From contig NZ_CP031015.1 of NCBI RefSeq assembly GCF_003850245.1, positions 1,798,001 to 1,862,000 of the forward strand: DNA of 64,000 nt, given 5' to 3'. This document shows positions 40,249 to 52,458 of the stretch, piece after piece. Every line of letters starts with the position of its first letter. Position 1 is the first letter of the stretch. Source of the DNA: Microbacterium sp. ABRD28 (GTDB lineage Bacteria; Actinomycetota; Actinomycetes; Actinomycetales; Microbacteriaceae). The position numbers were made by a program, and so were the translations under genes. A model generated the notes under the pieces. That model was not told where the DNA came from and did no database searches. It saw only the letters and a program-made list of their open reading frames with translations.

Positions 40249-43203
40249 GTGCCCATCGTTCCCGTCGCCCTGCCCGGTTCCCCCGCTTCCACAGGCCTTC
40301 CGACCGGCTCCGCATCCGGCGAAAATCTCTCCTTCGGGTCGTCCGGAAAACTCAGCGTCCGAGGCGCGCGCGTCCACAATCTGAAGGACGTCGACCTCGA
40401 CATTCCCCGTGACTCGCTCGTGGTCTTCACCGGCTTGTCGGGGTCGGGGAAGTCCAGCCTCGCCTTCGACACGATCTTCGCCGAAGGTCAGCGCCGATAC
40501 GTCGAGTCGCTGAGCGCCTACGCCCGCCAGTTCCTCGGCCAGGTCGACCGGCCCGACGTGGATTTCATCGAGGGCTTGAGCCCCGCCGTCTCGATCGATC
40601 AGAAGTCGACCAACCGCAACCCTCGGTCGACGGTGGGCACGATCACCGAGATCCACGACTACATGCGTCTGCTGTGGGCCCGCATCGGCATACCGCACTG
40701 CCCCGAGTGCGGAGAGATCATTCAGCGGCAGACCGTGCAGCAGATCGCCGATCAGCTCATGGAACTCCCCGAGCGCACCCGTTATCAGATCGTCGCGCCG
40801 GTGGTCTCGCAGAAGAAGGGCGAGTTCGTCGACCTCTTCAAAGAGCTGAGCGCGAAGGGCTACTCTCGCGCCATCGTCGACGGCGACATGGTTCAGCTCG
40901 CCGACGCCCCGACGCTGAAGAAGAGCTACAAGCACGACATCGCGGTGGTCGTCGACCGCCTGGTCGCAAGCCCCGACATCCTCTCCCGGGTCACCGACTC
41001 GGTCGAGACGGCGCTGGGCCTGGCCGGCGGAGTCATGCAGGTCAACTTCGTCGACCGCGAGGGCGACGAGGCCTGGCAGTCCTTCTCCGAGAAGTTGGCG
41101 TGCCCGAACGGGCATCCGCTGCAGCTGACCGAGATCGAACCGCGGACGTTCTCCTTCAACGCTCCGTTCGGCGCCTGTCCCGCCTGCTCGGGTCTGGGCA
41201 CCCGCATGTCGGTGGATGTCGAGCTCATGATCGGCGACGAGGACCTCTCGATCCGCGACGGCGTGCTGATCCCGTGGACGACACAGGGCAAGGGACTCTT
41301 CCAGTACTACGAGCGGCTGCTGGAGGGTCTTGCCCGCGACCTGGATTTCTCGCTCGACACCCCGTGGCGCAAGCTCCCCGCCGACATCAAGGACGCGGTT
41401 CTGCGCGGCGAGAACTACAAGGTCACCGTCCGGTGGAAGAACCGGTACGGGCGGGAGATGCGGTACTCCTCGGGCTTCGAGGGCGTCGTCCCCTACATCG
41501 AGCGGCAGTATCTTCAGGCCGAGTCCGACACACAGCGGCAGCGCTGGGCGGAGTTCCTGCGCGAGGTCCCCTGCCCCGTCTGCGACGGAGCGCGGCTGAA
41601 GCCCGAGGTGCTGGCGGTGCAGGTGCATGGACATTCCATCGCGGACGCCTCGCGGCTGAGCCTGGGTGACGCCCACGCGTTCTTCGCCGACCTCGAGCTG
41701 ACCCCGCGGGAAGCCAAGATCGCGGCGCAGGTGCTGCGCGAGATCCGCCTCCGGCTGGACTTCCTCATCCAGGTGGGGCTGAACTACCTCAACCTCAGTC
41801 GTTCGGCCGGTTCGTTGTCGGGGGGAGAGGCGCAGCGCATCCGTCTCGCGACCCAGATCGGCTCAGGCCTCACCGGCGTGCTCTACGTTCTCGACGAGCC
41901 CTCCATCGGTCTGCACCAGCGTGACAACCGTCGCCTGATCGAGACGCTGGTCAAGCTCCGCGATCTCGGCAACACCCTGATCGTCGTCGAACACGATGAG
42001 GAGACGATCCACGCCGCGGACTGGATCGTCGACATCGGTCCGCGCGCGGGCGTCGACGGCGGCGAGGTGGTGCACTCCGGTCCGCTCGATGATCTCCTGG
42101 CCGACCCGCACTCGATCACCGGCGACTATCTCTCCGGTCGGCGCGCGATCCCGACGCCCAAGAAGCGGCGCCGGATCGATCGCTCGCGCAAGATCAGCGT
42201 CGTGGGTGCCCGGGCGAACAACCTCCGCAACGTCACCGTCGACTTCCCCCTCGGTGTGCTCACGGCCGTCACCGGGGTCAGCGGCTCGGGCAAATCGTCA
42301 CTGGTGAACGACATCCTCTATCAGGTGCTGGCATCGCGGCTGAACGGTGCGCGCACCGTGCCGGGAAAGCACACGAGGGTGACGGGTCTGGACAACCTCG
42401 ACAAGGTCGTCCACGTCGATCAGGCACCCATCGGCCGTACGCCTCGCTCGAATCCCGCGACCTACACGGGCGTCTTCGACCGCGTCCGCACTCTCTTCAG
42501 CGAGACCCCCGAAGCCAAGGCCCGGGGCTATCAGCCGGGCCGGTTCAGCTTCAACGTCAAGGGGGGCCGCTGCGAGGCGTGCTCGGGTGACGGCACGATC
42601 AAGATCGAGATGAACTTCCTCCCCGACGTCTACGTCGACTGCGAGGTCTGCCACGGCAAGCGGTACAACCGCGACACCCTCTCGGTGCACTACAAGGGCA
42701 AGAACATCGCCGAAGTGCTCGAGATGCCGATCTCCGAGGCGGCGGAGTTCTTCGAGCCCATTCAGGCCATCCACCGTTACCTGAAGACCCTCGTCGACGT
42801 CGGCCTGGGCTACGTGAGGCTCGGACAGTCGGCGACGACCCTCTCCGGGGGCGAAGCGCAGCGCGTCAAGCTCGCGACGGAGCTGCAGAGGCGCTCGAAC
42901 GGACGCAGCATCTACGTCCTCGACGAGCCGACGACGGGGCTGCACTTCGAAGACGTGCGTCGATTGCTCGAGGTGCTGAACGGGCTGGTCGACAAGGGGA
43001 ATTCGGTCATCGTGATCGAGCACAACCTCGATGTCATCAAGTCGGCCGACTGGGTGATCGACCTCGGGCCCGAGGGCGGATCGGGCGGGGGTCAGGTGAT
43101 CGCCACGGGCACACCCGAGCAGGTCGCGCGCGTCGAGGAAAGCCACACCGGCGCCTTCCTGGCCGAGGTGCTCGGCGAGTCGGCGGTCCGCAAGGCCGGC
43201 TGA
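40249..43203 (+). CDS. uvrA: Excinuclease ABC subunit A
   Basis: A 984-residue double ABC ATPase that finds helix distortions and loads UvrB. The first Walker A is GLSGSGKSS near residue 64; the second is GVSGSGKSS near residue 675. Zinc finger cysteines are in CPACSG (first module) and CEACSGDG with CEVCHGKR (second). ABC signature [12 protein letters not shown] and later [12 protein letters not shown]. An N-terminal extension of ~25 residues is Ser/Pro-rich. The GTG start lies 6 bases past the TACACT -10 (leaderless). Confidence 0.98.
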   Translation: MPIVPVALPGSPASTGLPTGSASGENLSFGSSGKLSVRGARVHNLKDVDLDIPRDSLVVFTGLSGSGKSSLAFDTIFAEGQRRYVESLSAYARQFLGQVDRPDVDFIEGLSPAVSIDQKSTNRNPRSTVGTITEIHDYMRLLWARIGIPHCPECGEIIQRQTVQQIADQLMELPERTRYQIVAPVVSQKKGEFVDLFKELSAKGYSRAIVDGDMVQLADAPTLKKSYKHDIAVVVDRLVASPDILSRVTDSVETALGLAGGVMQVNFVDREGDEAWQSFSEKLACPNGHPLQLTEIEPRTFSFNAPFGACPACSGLGTRMSVDVELMIGDEDLSIRDGVLIPWTTQGKGLFQYYERLLEGLARDLDFSLDTPWRKLPADIKDAVLRGENYKVTVRWKNRYGREMRYSSGFEGVVPYIERQYLQAESDTQRQRWAEFLREVPCPVCDGARLKPEVLAVQVHGHSIADASRLSLGDAHAFFADLELTPREAKIAAQVLREIRLRLDFLIQVGLNYLNLSRSAGSLSGGEAQRIRLATQIGSGLTGVLYVLDEPSIGLHQRDNRRLIETLVKLRDLGNTLIVVEHDEETIHAADWIVDIGPRAGVDGGEVVHSGPLDDLLADPHSITGDYLSGRRAIPTPKKRRRIDRSRKISVVGARANNLRNVTVDFPLGVLTAVTGVSGSGKSSLVNDILYQVLASRLNGARTVPGKHTRVTGLDNLDKVVHVDQAPIGRTPRSNPATYTGVFDRVRTLFSETPEAKARGYQPGRFSFNVKGGRCEACSGDGTIKIEMNFLPDVYVDCEVCHGKRYNRDTLSVHYKGKNIAEVLEMPISEAAEFFEPIQAIHRYLKTLVDVGLGYVRLGQSATTLSGGEAQRVKLATELQRRSNGRSIYVLDEPTTGLHFEDVRRLLEVLNGLVDKGNSVIVIEHNLDVIKSADWVIDLGPEGGSGGGQVIATGTPEQVARVEESHTGAFLAEVLGESAVRKAG

Positions 43204-43210
43204 GTCGGCC

Positions 43211-45121
43211 GTGACGACCACCGAACGCGCCCCCCGACGGGGCCGACCGCAGCTGTCCTACCGGCCCAAGGCTGGTGAGATCCCCACCAATCCGGGGGTC
43301 TACCGGTTCCGCGATGGGCAGGGACGCGTGCTCTACGTCGGCAAGGCGAAGAACCTCCGAGCCCGCCTGTCGAACTACTTCGCTCCGCTGCACACCCTCC
43401 ACGAGCGCACGCGACGGATGGTGACCACCGCGACCTCGGTGGAGTGGACGGTGGTGGCCACCGACGTCGATTCCCTGCAGCTGGAGTATCAGTGGATCAA
43501 GGAGTTCGATCCCCCCTTCAACGTCCGCTACCGCGACGACAAGTCCTACCCGTTCATGGCTATCACCCTGGGCGATGAGGCTCCGCGCGTGATGGTGACC
43601 CGCAACCACCGGATCGCGGGGGCGAAGTATTTCGGGCCGTATCCCAAGGTGTGGGCGGTCCACGACACGATCGACCTGCTCATCAAGGTCTTCCCGATCC
43701 GCACGTGCAGCGACGCGTCGTACAAGAAGGCGATGGCTTCGGGGCGCCCGTGCTTCCCGGGGCAGATCGGCCGCTGCGGCGGACCGTGTTCGATGAAGGT
43801 GACGATCGAGGAGCATCGCGCCGTCGTCGACGACTTCATCGCCTTCATGGCGGGCGGCGACCAGCGCTTCACCCGCGAGATGACCGCCCGGATGAACGAG
43901 GCCTCGGCGGCGATGGACTACGAATCCGCGGCGGTGTACCGAGACAAGCTCCAGGCCATCGACGCGGTCCTCAAGCGCAGCGCCCTCGTTCTGCCCTCCG
44001 ACACCGATGCCGATCTCTTCGGCATCGCCGAAGACGAACTCGCCGCCGCCGTGCAGCACTTCGTCGTCCGCGGCGGCCGGGTGCGCGGTGTGCGTGCGAC
44101 CACCATCGAGAAGGAGATCGACATCTCCGGGGCCGACCTCGTCGATCAGGTGCTGCAGCGCACATACGGCGACGCCGCGGCGGCCGACATCCCACGCCAG
44201 GTGCTCGTACCCGAACTTCCTGATGACGCGCAGGAACTGGAGGAGTGGCTCCGCGAGAGGCGCGGTAAGAAGGTCTCGATCGGTGTCGCCCAGCGGGGGC
44301 AGAAGGCGGAGCTGATGAAGACGGCGACGCTGAACGCCCAGCAGGCACTCATGCTGCACAAGACCCGCCGTACGAGTGACTACGTCGCTCGCACCCAGGC
44401 GCTGACCGATCTGCAGGAGGCGCTGGGTCTGGAGGAAGCGCCCCTGCGGATCGAGTGCTACGACGTCTCCCACCTCGGGGGGACCAACGTCGTCGCGTCG
44501 ATGGTCGTCTTCGAAGACGGACTGCCGCGCAAGGATCAGTACCGTTCCTTCAAGGTGGAGCAGACCTCGGATGACACCGACTCGCTCCATCAGGTGCTGA
44601 CACGCCGGTTGGCCTACCTCGATCGACCCGACGAGCAGGATGAGACGTCGGAAGAGGGCGTCGTCGCGCGCAAACGGCCCCGCTTCGCCTACCCGCCCCA
44701 GCTTCTTCTCGTCGACGGCGGTCAGCCGCAGGTCGCCGCCGCCGCCCGGGCCCTCGCCGACGCCGGACACTCCGAGATCGCCCTGGCGGGAATCGCCAAG
44801 CGGCTCGAGGAGGTGTGGCTGCCCGGCGACGACTTCCCCGTCATCCTGCCGCGCACCAGCGAGGCCCTCTATCTCCTCCAGCGCCTGCGCGACGAAGCCC
44901 ATCGATTCGCGATCAGACATCAGCGCAGCCGCCGTCGTCGCGACATCCAATCCGTGCTGACCGAGGTGCCCGGCCTCGGAGAGGCCCGCATCCGCGCCCT
45001 TCTCCGCCACTTCGGGTCGGTGACCGCGCTGAAGAAGGCGACACCCGACGAGATCGCCGAGCTCCCCGGTGTGGGGCCGAAGCTCGCCACCGCGATCGTC
45101 GACCACCTCGCCGATGGGTAA
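43211..45121 (+). CDS. uvrC: Excinuclease ABC subunit C
   Basis: A 636-residue nuclease that makes both incisions. N-terminal GIY-YIG domain: [29 protein letters not shown] split as GVYRF and [10 protein letters not shown] cysteine cluster follows near 180 ([15 protein letters not shown]), then a UVR region at about 215-250. The RNase H-like C-nuclease has [10 protein letters not shown] and [11 protein letters not shown] double helix-hairpin-helix closes the protein ([22 protein letters not shown]). It starts 7 bases after the uvrA stop, so it belongs to the same transcript. Confidence 0.97.
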   Translation: MTTTERAPRRGRPQLSYRPKAGEIPTNPGVYRFRDGQGRVLYVGKAKNLRARLSNYFAPLHTLHERTRRMVTTATSVEWTVVATDVDSLQLEYQWIKEFDPPFNVRYRDDKSYPFMAITLGDEAPRVMVTRNHRIAGAKYFGPYPKVWAVHDTIDLLIKVFPIRTCSDASYKKAMASGRPCFPGQIGRCGGPCSMKVTIEEHRAVVDDFIAFMAGGDQRFTREMTARMNEASAAMDYESAAVYRDKLQAIDAVLKRSALVLPSDTDADLFGIAEDELAAAVQHFVVRGGRVRGVRATTIEKEIDISGADLVDQVLQRTYGDAAAADIPRQVLVPELPDDAQELEEWLRERRGKKVSIGVAQRGQKAELMKTATLNAQQALMLHKTRRTSDYVARTQALTDLQEALGLEEAPLRIECYDVSHLGGTNVVASMVVFEDGLPRKDQYRSFKVEQTSDDTDSLHQVLTRRLAYLDRPDEQDETSEEGVVARKRPRFAYPPQLLLVDGGQPQVAAAARALADAGHSEIALAGIAKRLEEVWLPGDDFPVILPRTSEALYLLQRLRDEAHRFAIRHQRSRRRRDIQSVLTEVPGLGEARIRALLRHFGSVTALKKATPDEIAELPGVGPKLATAIVDHLADG

Positions 45122-45146
45122 CCTGGACCAGACGACGGGGGAGGGC

Positions 45147-46025
45147 ATGGCCGACGAACAGACGACGCCGGGTGAGATGCTCATCGTCTCGGGGATGTCG
45201 GGCGCGGGGCGTTCCACGGCGGCGAACGCCCTCGAAGACCTCGAGTGGTACGTGGTGGACAACCTGCCCCCGCAGATGCTGAAGCCGCTGCTCGATCTGA
45301 CCGAGCTCGCCGCCCACGCGCTGCCCAAGGTGGCCGTGGTCGTCGACGTCCGGGGGCGCAATCTCTTCGCTGAGCTCCCGCAGGCGCTGCACGATCTGCG
45401 CGACCGACGCCAGCTGCGCGTGCTCTTCCTCGATGCCTCCGACGAGGTGCTCGTGCGTCGCTTCGAGGCCGTACGTCGTCCGCATCCGCTGCAGGGCGAG
45501 GGCACGATCCTCGATGGGATCCGGCGCGAACGGCAGCGACTGGCCGCCATCCGTGAGAACGCCGACCTCATCATCGACACCTCGCAGTTCAACGTCCACC
45601 AGCTGGCGACCCACATGGTCGACCTCTTCTCGGAGGAGGGTGCGGCACGGCACGTGGTGACCGTCATGAGCTTCGGATTCAAGTACGGTCTTCCGCCCGA
45701 CGCCGACCTCGTCGCCGACATGCGCTTCCTCCCCAACCCCTACTGGAACGATCAGCTGCGGCCGCTGACGGGCGTCGACGAGGGTGTGCGCGACTACGTC
45801 CTCGAACAGGAGGGCGCGGTGGCGTTCATCGACGCGTATGCCGCCGCACTCCGACCGGTGCTCGAGGGCTACCAGCGCGAGAACAAGCGGCACTCGGTCG
45901 TGGCGATCGGCTGCACCGGCGGAAAGCACCGTTCGGTGGTGATGGCCCGCGAACTCGCCGCACGACTGGGCGAGGTTCCCGGTGTCGCCGTTCGCGTGAA
46001 GGATCGCGACCTGGGGCGCGAGTAG
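45147..46025 (+). CDS. rapZ: RapZ-family nucleotide-binding protein
   Basis: A 292-residue P-loop protein. Walker A is GMSGAGRST near residue 16, with [11 protein letters not shown] following. The C-terminal conserved signature is [12 protein letters not shown]. In Escherichia coli RapZ guides RNase E to GlmZ; in actinobacteria the family, often called YvcJ-like, sits between uvrC and whiA as here. The ATG at 45147 follows GGGGGAGG; another ATG at 45114 overlaps uvrC and cannot be excluded. Confidence 0.93.
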   Translation: MADEQTTPGEMLIVSGMSGAGRSTAANALEDLEWYVVDNLPPQMLKPLLDLTELAAHALPKVAVVVDVRGRNLFAELPQALHDLRDRRQLRVLFLDASDEVLVRRFEAVRRPHPLQGEGTILDGIRRERQRLAAIRENADLIIDTSQFNVHQLATHMVDLFSEEGAARHVVTVMSFGFKYGLPPDADLVADMRFLPNPYWNDQLRPLTGVDEGVRDYVLEQEGAVAFIDAYAAALRPVLEGYQRENKRHSVVAIGCTGGKHRSVVMARELAARLGEVPGVAVRVKDRDLGRE

Positions 46026-46060
46026 CCGGGGCCGTGGTCGTGGGCGGCGGGGCGCCCGAG

Positions 46061-46066
46061 TAGGCT
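46061..46066 (+). promoter_or_regulatory. Putative -10 (TAGGCT) upstream of whiA
   Basis: TAGGCT 33 bases before the chosen whiA GTG, giving a leader of about 27 bases with GAGGAG. Confidence 0.35.
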
Positions 46067-46099
46067 GGAGCGTCGTTCCGACCCATGCTGAGGAGTCCC

Positions 46100-47077
46100 G
46101 TGTCGCTGACCGCTGAGGTGAAGGCCGAATTGACCGCTGTCCGCGACCCGCGGCCGACGGCACGAGTGGCCGAACTGACGTCGCTGCTGAGGTTCGCGGG
46201 CGGTCTGCACTCCATCGCCAATCGGGTCGCGGTCGAAGCCGAGGTCGACACCGAAGCCTTGGCGCGTCGCGTCGCGCGTGATCTCGTCGAGCTCTACGGT
46301 GTTCGTCCCGAACTCGTCCACGTGCATGGCTCGGGGGCCCGCAACGGCAGCCACTACGCCGTCCGGGTGATCGAGGGCGGTGAGACCCTCGCCCGCCAGA
46401 CCGGACTCCTCGACCAGCGACGCCGACCCGTCCGCGGTCTCCCGAATCGGCTCACCACCGGTGCCCGCCCCGACCTCGCGGCCATCTGGCGCGGCGCTTT
46501 CCTCGGCGCCGGTGCGCTCAGCGAGCCGGGACGATCAGCGGCGCTGGAGATCAGTTGCCCCGCCTCGGAGGCCGCGATGGCGCTCGTGGGTGCCGCGCAT
46601 CGATTGGGCATCCCGGCGAAGGCGCGCGAAGTCCGCGGCATCCCCCGCGTGGTCGTCCGCGAGGGGGAGGGCATCCGCGTCGCCCTGGCCGAGATGGGCG
46701 CTGCGCGCGCGGCGGCTCAGTGGGATCAGCTCCGCCAGCGCCGTGAGGTGCGCGCCGGCGTGAACAGACTGGTGAACTTCGACGACGCCAACCTCCGCCG
46801 CTCGGCGCAGGCGGCGGTCGCCGCGTGCGCACGGGTCGAGCGGGCGCTGGAGATCCTCGGCGACGAGGTGCCGGAGCACCTGCGCCAGGCCGGTGAGCTC
46901 CGTCTCGCGCACCGCGACGCCAGTCTCGACGAGCTGGGTCACCACGCCGACCCGCCGCTGACCAAGGACGCCGTCGCCGGCCGCATCCGTCGTCTGCTCG
47001 CCATGGCCGACAAGAAGGCCGAGACGGACGGGATCCCCGGCACCGAGTCGGCGGTTCCTGCCGGCGTGGACGACTGA
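46100..47077 (+). CDS. whiA: DNA-binding protein WhiA
   Basis: A 325-residue protein with an N-terminal LAGLIDADG-homing-like fold ([27 protein letters not shown]) and a C-terminal helix-turn-helix ([20 protein letters not shown] with [14 protein letters not shown]). WhiA is a transcription factor needed for sporulation in Streptomyces and for cell division in many Gram-positives. The GTG at 46100 is preferred to ATG 46085 because GAGGAG lies 5 bases upstream of it. It is in the conserved order uvrC-rapZ-whiA. Confidence 0.95.
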   Translation: MSLTAEVKAELTAVRDPRPTARVAELTSLLRFAGGLHSIANRVAVEAEVDTEALARRVARDLVELYGVRPELVHVHGSGARNGSHYAVRVIEGGETLARQTGLLDQRRRPVRGLPNRLTTGARPDLAAIWRGAFLGAGALSEPGRSAALEISCPASEAAMALVGAAHRLGIPAKAREVRGIPRVVVREGEGIRVALAEMGAARAAAQWDQLRQRREVRAGVNRLVNFDDANLRRSAQAAVAACARVERALEILGDEVPEHLRQAGELRLAHRDASLDELGHHADPPLTKDAVAGRIRRLLAMADKKAETDGIPGTESAVPAGVDD

Positions 47078-47107
47078 TACAACGTCTCGTCGCGGGGAAC
47101 AAGCCCG

Positions 47108-47135
47108 GAGACCGATTGTTGGGTCTCAGTAGGAT
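47108..47135 (+). promoter_or_regulatory. Probable sodA promoter region with inverted repeat
   Basis: An inverted repeat GAGACC (47108-47113) and GGTCTC (47122-47127) lies immediately upstream of a -10-like TAGGAT (47130-47135), where the -35 would be. It may be an operator or just a weak hairpin. Leader of about 55 bases. Confidence 0.35.
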
Positions 47136-47196
47136 GAAACCCGTCACCCTCGCTGCGCCGGGGAGCCTCGGCGCGCGCCGATAGGAAGAAGAGAAT

Positions 47197-47823
47197 ATGG
47201 CGAAGTACACCTTGCCCGACCTCCCCTACGACTACGCCGCGCTGGAGCCGCACATCAGCGGCAAGATCATGCAGCTGCATCACGACAAGCACCACCAGGC
47301 GTACGTCACCGGTGCGAACACCGCGCTCGAGCAGCTCGCCGAGGCGCGCGAGAGCGGCAACCTCGCGAACGTGAACAAGCTCGAGAAGGATCTGGCGTTC
47401 AACCTCGGCGGACACGTCAATCACTCCATCTTCTGGACCAACCTCTCGCCCGAGGGCGGCGGACAGCCCGAGGGCGAGCTCGCCGCCGCAATCGCGGAGT
47501 TCTTCGGCTCGTTCGAGAAGTTCCAGGCCCACTTCACCGCCGCCGCGACCGGCATCCAGGGCTCGGGTTGGGCGGTTCTCAGCTGGGACCCGATCGGCGA
47601 GCAGCTGATCATCCAGCAGCTCTTCGACCAGCAGGCCAACACCGCCCAGGGGACGGTGCCGATCTTCCAGCTGGACATGTGGGAGCACGCCTTCTACCTC
47701 GACTACCTCAACGTCAAGGCCGACTACGTCAAGGCGGTGTGGAACATCGCCAACTGGCAGAACGTCGCCCAGCGCCTCGACGCCGCCCGTGAGAAGACCT
47801 CGGGCCTGCTGGTACTGTCATAG
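47197..47823 (+). CDS. sodA: Superoxide dismutase, Mn/Fe type
   Basis: A 208-residue dismutase removing superoxide. Metal ligands lie in [12 protein letters not shown] (His28), [10 protein letters not shown], and [11 protein letters not shown] (Asp and His). [12 protein letters not shown] is the usual core. Mn or Fe specificity cannot be decided from motifs. It has the ribosome site AGGAAGAAGAG before ATG. No signal peptide. A strong terminator follows the stop. Confidence 0.96.
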   Translation: MAKYTLPDLPYDYAALEPHISGKIMQLHHDKHHQAYVTGANTALEQLAEARESGNLANVNKLEKDLAFNLGGHVNHSIFWTNLSPEGGGQPEGELAAAIAEFFGSFEKFQAHFTAAATGIQGSGWAVLSWDPIGEQLIIQQLFDQQANTAQGTVPIFQLDMWEHAFYLDYLNVKADYVKAVWNIANWQNVAQRLDAAREKTSGLLVLS

Positions 47824-48945
<1,122 letters not shown>

Positions 48946-48953
48946 GTCGACGG

Positions 48954-50171
48954 ATGGCACTGCGTACCCTCGGGTCCCTCGGCCCGCTGGCCGGCAAGCG
49001 CGTCCTCGTCCGCTGTGATCTGAACGTCCCCCTGCGGGACGGTCGCATCACCGACGACGGCCGCGTGCGCGCCTCGCTTCCGACCCTGAACGCGCTCATC
49101 GATCAGGGTGCCCGCGTGGTGGTCTGCTCCCACCTCGGTCGTCCCGACGGCGCTCCCGACCAGAAGTACAGTCTCGCGCCGGTGGCCCAGCGCCTGTCGG
49201 AGCTGCTCGGCAAGCCCGTCGCCTTCGCGCGCGACACGGTGGGGGAGTCGGCTCACGAGGCGGTCGCCGCCCTGGAGGACGGCGACGTGGCGGTGCTGGA
49301 GAACCTGCGTTTCCAGCCGGGGGAGACGGCGAAGGATGACGCGGAGCGTCGCGCGTTCGCCGCGGAGCTCGCCGGTCTCGCCGACGCCTTCGTCTCCGAC
49401 GGGTTCGGCGTCGTCCATCGCAAGCAGGCCAGCGTGTTCGATGTCGCGGATCTGCTGCCCTCGGCAGCGGGGCTCCTCATCGAGAACGAGCTCGACGTCC
49501 TCGACCGCCTCACCGAGAATCCCGAGCGGCCGTACACCGTCGTCCTCGGCGGCTCGAAGGTCAGCGACAAGCTGGGCGTCATCGAGCATCTCCTGCCGCG
49601 GGTGGACCGGCTCCTGGTCGGCGGCGGGATGATGTTCACGTTCCTCGCCGCCGAGGGTCACCCCGTGGGTAAGAGCCTCCTCGAGGAGGACCAGCTCGAC
49701 ACCGTCCGCCGCTACGTCGAGGACGCCCGCACCCGCGGCGTCGAGCTGGTGCTTCCGGTCGACGCGGTGGTCGCCGCCTCGTTCGCCGCCGACGCCGACC
49801 ACGTCGTCGCCCCCGTGTCGGCTCTGGAGGAGACGCCTTTCGGTGCCGACGGCCTGGGCCTGGACATCGGCCCCGACACCGCCGCGCTCTTCGCCGACCT
49901 CGTCGCCGACAGCCGCACCGTCTTCTGGAACGGCCCGATGGGCGTGTTCGAGATGCCCGCCTTCGCCGCCGGCACCCGCCGTGTCGCCGAGGCGCTGACC
50001 AAGGTCTCCGGGCTCAGCGTGGTCGGGGGCGGCGACTCGGCGGCCGCGGTGCGGCAGCTCGGCTTCGCCGACGATCGATTCGGCCACATCTCCACCGGAG
50101 GTGGCGCGAGCCTCGAATTCCTCGAGGGAAAGAAACTCCCCGGACTGGAGGTCCTCGGATGGCAGGCGTGA
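48954..50171 (+). CDS. pgk: Phosphoglycerate kinase
   Basis: A 405-residue kinase transferring a phosphate between 1,3-bisphosphoglycerate and [22 protein letters not shown] is the N-domain start, [10 protein letters not shown] the substrate loop and [17 protein letters not shown] and [11 protein letters not shown] follow. The ATP part shows WNGPMGVFE and [10 protein letters not shown]. The end overlaps tpiA by 13 bases. Confidence 0.97.
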   Translation: MALRTLGSLGPLAGKRVLVRCDLNVPLRDGRITDDGRVRASLPTLNALIDQGARVVVCSHLGRPDGAPDQKYSLAPVAQRLSELLGKPVAFARDTVGESAHEAVAALEDGDVAVLENLRFQPGETAKDDAERRAFAAELAGLADAFVSDGFGVVHRKQASVFDVADLLPSAAGLLIENELDVLDRLTENPERPYTVVLGGSKVSDKLGVIEHLLPRVDRLLVGGGMMFTFLAAEGHPVGKSLLEEDQLDTVRRYVEDARTRGVELVLPVDAVVAASFAADADHVVAPVSALEETPFGADGLGLDIGPDTAALFADLVADSRTVFWNGPMGVFEMPAFAAGTRRVAEALTKVSGLSVVGGGDSAAAVRQLGFADDRFGHISTGGGASLEFLEGKKLPGLEVLGWQA

Positions 50172-50977
50172 GTACTGATTCGACTGCGTCGCAGGCCAGG
50201 CGCACCCCGTTCATCGCCGGCAACTGGAAGATGAACCTCGACCACCTGCAGGCGGTCGCCTTCGTGCAGAAGCTGCACTGGACCCTCAAGGATGCCGGCC
50301 ACGAGACCGGCAGCGTCGAGGTGGGCCTGTTCCCGCCGTTCACCGATCTCCGCACGGTGCAGACGCTCGTCGATGCCGACAAGATCCCGTTCGCCCTCGG
50401 CGCTCAGGACCTCTCCGCACACGACTCCGGTGCTTACACGGGTGAGATCTCCGGCGCGTTCCTGGCGAAGCTCGAGTGCCGATACGTCATCATCGGTCAC
50501 TCCGAGCGTCGGCAGTACCACGGCGAGACGGACGAGATCGTCGCCTCGAAGGTCGCCGCGGCCCCGCGTCACGGGCTCGTGCCCGTCATCTGCGTGGGCG
50601 AGACGGCGGAAGATCTCGAGACGCACGGTGCCAGCGCCGTGCCGGTGGCTCAATTGGAGAAGGCGCTCGCGGGTCTCGCGCAGGGGAGCGAGGTCGTCGT
50701 GGCCTACGAGCCCGTCTGGGCGATCGGATCCGGCCACGCGGCGACCCCCGAACAGGCCCAGGAGGTCTGCGCGAAGCTGCGCGCCGTGGTCGGTGCATCG
50801 CTCGGACAGGAGGCGGCCCTGCGCACGCGTGTGCTGTACGGCGGCTCGGTCAAGTCCGGCAACATCGCCCGCTTCATGCGCGAGCCCGATGTCGACGGTG
50901 CGCTCGTCGGGGGAGCCAGCCTCGTCGTGGATGAGTTCGCCGCCATCATCCGGTACCAGAAGCACGTCGGAGTCTGA
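50159..50977 (+). CDS. tpiA: Triose-phosphate isomerase
   Basis: A 272-residue TIM-barrel isomerase linking dihydroxyacetone phosphate and glyceraldehyde-3-phosphate. Motifs: [11 protein letters not shown] (Lys), IIGHSERRQ (catalytic His), [12 protein letters not shown] (catalytic Glu) and the phosphate loop YGGSVKSGN. The ATG at 50159 lies within pgk and has GGAGG 7 bases upstream. A GTG at 50168 that overlaps the pgk stop is also possible. The extra ~10 N-terminal residues are Ser/Thr-rich. Confidence 0.97.
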   Translation: MAGVSTDSTASQARRTPFIAGNWKMNLDHLQAVAFVQKLHWTLKDAGHETGSVEVGLFPPFTDLRTVQTLVDADKIPFALGAQDLSAHDSGAYTGEISGAFLAKLECRYVIIGHSERRQYHGETDEIVASKVAAAPRHGLVPVICVGETAEDLETHGASAVPVAQLEKALAGLAQGSEVVVAYEPVWAIGSGHAATPEQAQEVCAKLRAVVGASLGQEAALRTRVLYGGSVKSGNIARFMREPDVDGALVGGASLVVDEFAAIIRYQKHVGV

Positions 50978-51002
50978 CCTCGGCGGCAACCCGACCTATA
51001 CT
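50973..51002 (+). promoter_or_regulatory. Promoter of secG-rbpA (TCTGAC-N18-TATACT)
   Basis: The -10 TATACT (50997-51002) is one of the best in the window; a -35-like TCTGAC lies 18 bases before it. It overlaps the end of tpiA, so secG-rbpA has its own promoter. Leader of about 42 bases. Confidence 0.6.
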
Positions 51003-51050
51003 TGACCCCTGTGCGGTTCGCCCGGACCGCGCTGAAAGGCCACTACGACT

Positions 51051-51299
51051 GTGCAGATCCTCGAGTTCGTCCTGCAGGTGCTCCTCGGCATCACGAGCCT
51101 CCTGCTGACCCTCCTCATCCTCCTTCACAAGGGACGCGGTGGGGGACTCTCCGACATGTTCGGGGGAGGGATGACGTCGGCTCTGGGGTCGTCGGGCCTT
51201 GCCGAGCGCAACTTGAACCGCTTCACGGTGGTCCTCGCTCTGGCGTGGTTCGCCTCCATCGTGGCCCTCGGCCTCATCACCAAGTTCCAGGGACTGTAA
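51051..51299 (+). CDS. secG: Preprotein translocase subunit SecG
   Basis: An 82-residue membrane protein with two helices (EFVLQVLLGITSLLLTLLIL and VVLALAWFASIVALGLI) separated by the conserved loop LLHKGRGGGLSDMFGGG. It is part of SecYEG. The GTG start has GAAAGG in the leader. Usual position downstream of tpiA. Confidence 0.93.
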   Translation: MQILEFVLQVLLGITSLLLTLLILLHKGRGGGLSDMFGGGMTSALGSSGLAERNLNRFTVVLALAWFASIVALGLITKFQGL

Positions 51300-51302
51300 G
51301 AC

Positions 51303-51656
51303 ATGGCAACCGGAGGAAATGCGATCCGCGGCACCCGAGTGGGTGCCGGCCCGATGGGCGAGCAGGATCACGGGTATCACGCAGAACGCATCGCCGTCTC
51401 GTATTGGGACGCGCTGGGCAACGAGACGGTTCGGTACTTCGCCGCGGGAATCCCCGATGAGGAGATTCCCGACACGATCGACTCGCCGCACTCCGGTCTT
51501 CCGGCCGGACGTGACCGAGAGAACCCGCCGGCCGTGGCCAAGACCGAGCCGTACAAGACGCACCTGGCGTACGTGAAGGAGCGTCGCACCGAGGAAGAGG
51601 CCGACGCCCTCCTCGAGGACGCGCTGAACCAGCTCCGCGAGCGTCGCGGCCAGTAG
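51303..51656 (+). CDS. rbpA: RNA polymerase-binding protein RbpA
   Basis: A 117-residue actinobacterial transcription factor that binds the beta subunit and sigma to help open complexes. IRGTRVGAGPMGE matches the N-terminal RbpA region, and EPYKTHLAYVKERRTEEEADALL the C-terminal sigma-interacting helix. It has no zinc cysteines; many RbpA proteins lack them. It starts 3 bases after the secG stop. Convergent with pgl. Confidence 0.9.
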   Translation: MATGGNAIRGTRVGAGPMGEQDHGYHAERIAVSYWDALGNETVRYFAAGIPDEEIPDTIDSPHSGLPAGRDRENPPAVAKTEPYKTHLAYVKERRTEEEADALLEDALNQLRERRGQ

Positions 51657-51684
51657 ACCTGCGCCGTCGGCGGTGCCGGGGCTC

Positions 51685-52458
51685 TCAGTAGTCCTGGTCG
51701 ATCAGCTCAGGTGGCACCTGGGCTGCGGCTGCCTGGTCGACGAAGAACACCGTTCGCCGGGTGCCCTTCGCACCCGCGGCGGGCACGCTGGGGTAGCTTG
51801 CCCCTGCGAGAGCGAGACCGAGCGCCGACGCCTTGTCAGCACCTGACAGCACGAGCCAGACCCGCTGCGACGAGTTGATCACCGGTCGGGTGAAGGTGAG
51901 CCGCTGCGATGGCGGCTTGGGGGAGTCGCGCACGGCGACCACCGATGCGTCGGTGACGAGGATCTCGGGGCGGTCGGGGAAGAGCGATGCGATGTGACCG
52001 TCGGGTCCGACGCCGAGGAAGCTGATGTCGAACGTCGGCCACTGCGGATGATCCGACGTCCCGTACCGCGCGAGCTCGGCGGCGTACGCGGCCGCGGCTT
52101 CGTCGAGGTCCAGACCCTCGTCACTGGCCGGAGCGGCGTGGATGTGCGCATCCGGAAGCGCGTTCAGCAGCGCCTCCCTGCTCTGACGCTCGTTGCGCTC
52201 GGGGTGGAACCGTCGCACGAAACGCTCGTCGCTCCACCAGAAGTGCACCCGCGTCCAGTCGATGGGGTACCGAGGAGCCTGCGCGGCGGCGGCACGCAGC
52301 ACGGCCGCCCCGCTGACGCCACCCGTCAAAGCGACATGGACGTCTCGGGAGGCCGACTTCTTGGCGACCCGGGTGAGGAAACGCTCGGCGACGGAGTCGG
52401 CCAGCGCGGCAGCGTCGGAGGTGATGACGACGCGCTTCTCGCCGGACGAATCAGTCAT
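51685..52458 (-). CDS. pgl: 6-phosphogluconolactonase
   Basis: A 257-residue hydrolase for the second step of the oxidative pentose phosphate pathway. LTGGVSGAAVLRA, WWSDERFV, ISFLGVGPDGHIASLFP and DKASALG are family signatures. It is the last gene of the minus-strand operon tkt-tal-pgi-zwf-opcA-pgl and overlaps opcA by 8 bases. Confidence 0.95.
   Translation of the reverse strand: MTDSSGEKRVVITSDAAALADSVAERFLTRVAKKSASRDVHVALTGGVSGAAVLRAAAAQAPRYPIDWTRVHFWWSDERFVRRFHPERNERQSREALLNALPDAHIHAAPASDEGLDLDEAAAAYAAELARYGTSDHPQWPTFDISFLGVGPDGHIASLFPDRPEILVTDASVVAVRDSPKPPSQRLTFTRPVINSSQRVWLVLSGADKASALGLALAGASYPSVPAAGAKGTRRTVFFVDQAAAAQVPPELIDQDY

Noticed and set aside
43037..45736. 899-codon open frame opposite uvrC/rapZ
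   Set aside because: Shadow frame produced by high GC; the plus-strand genes have all family motifs.
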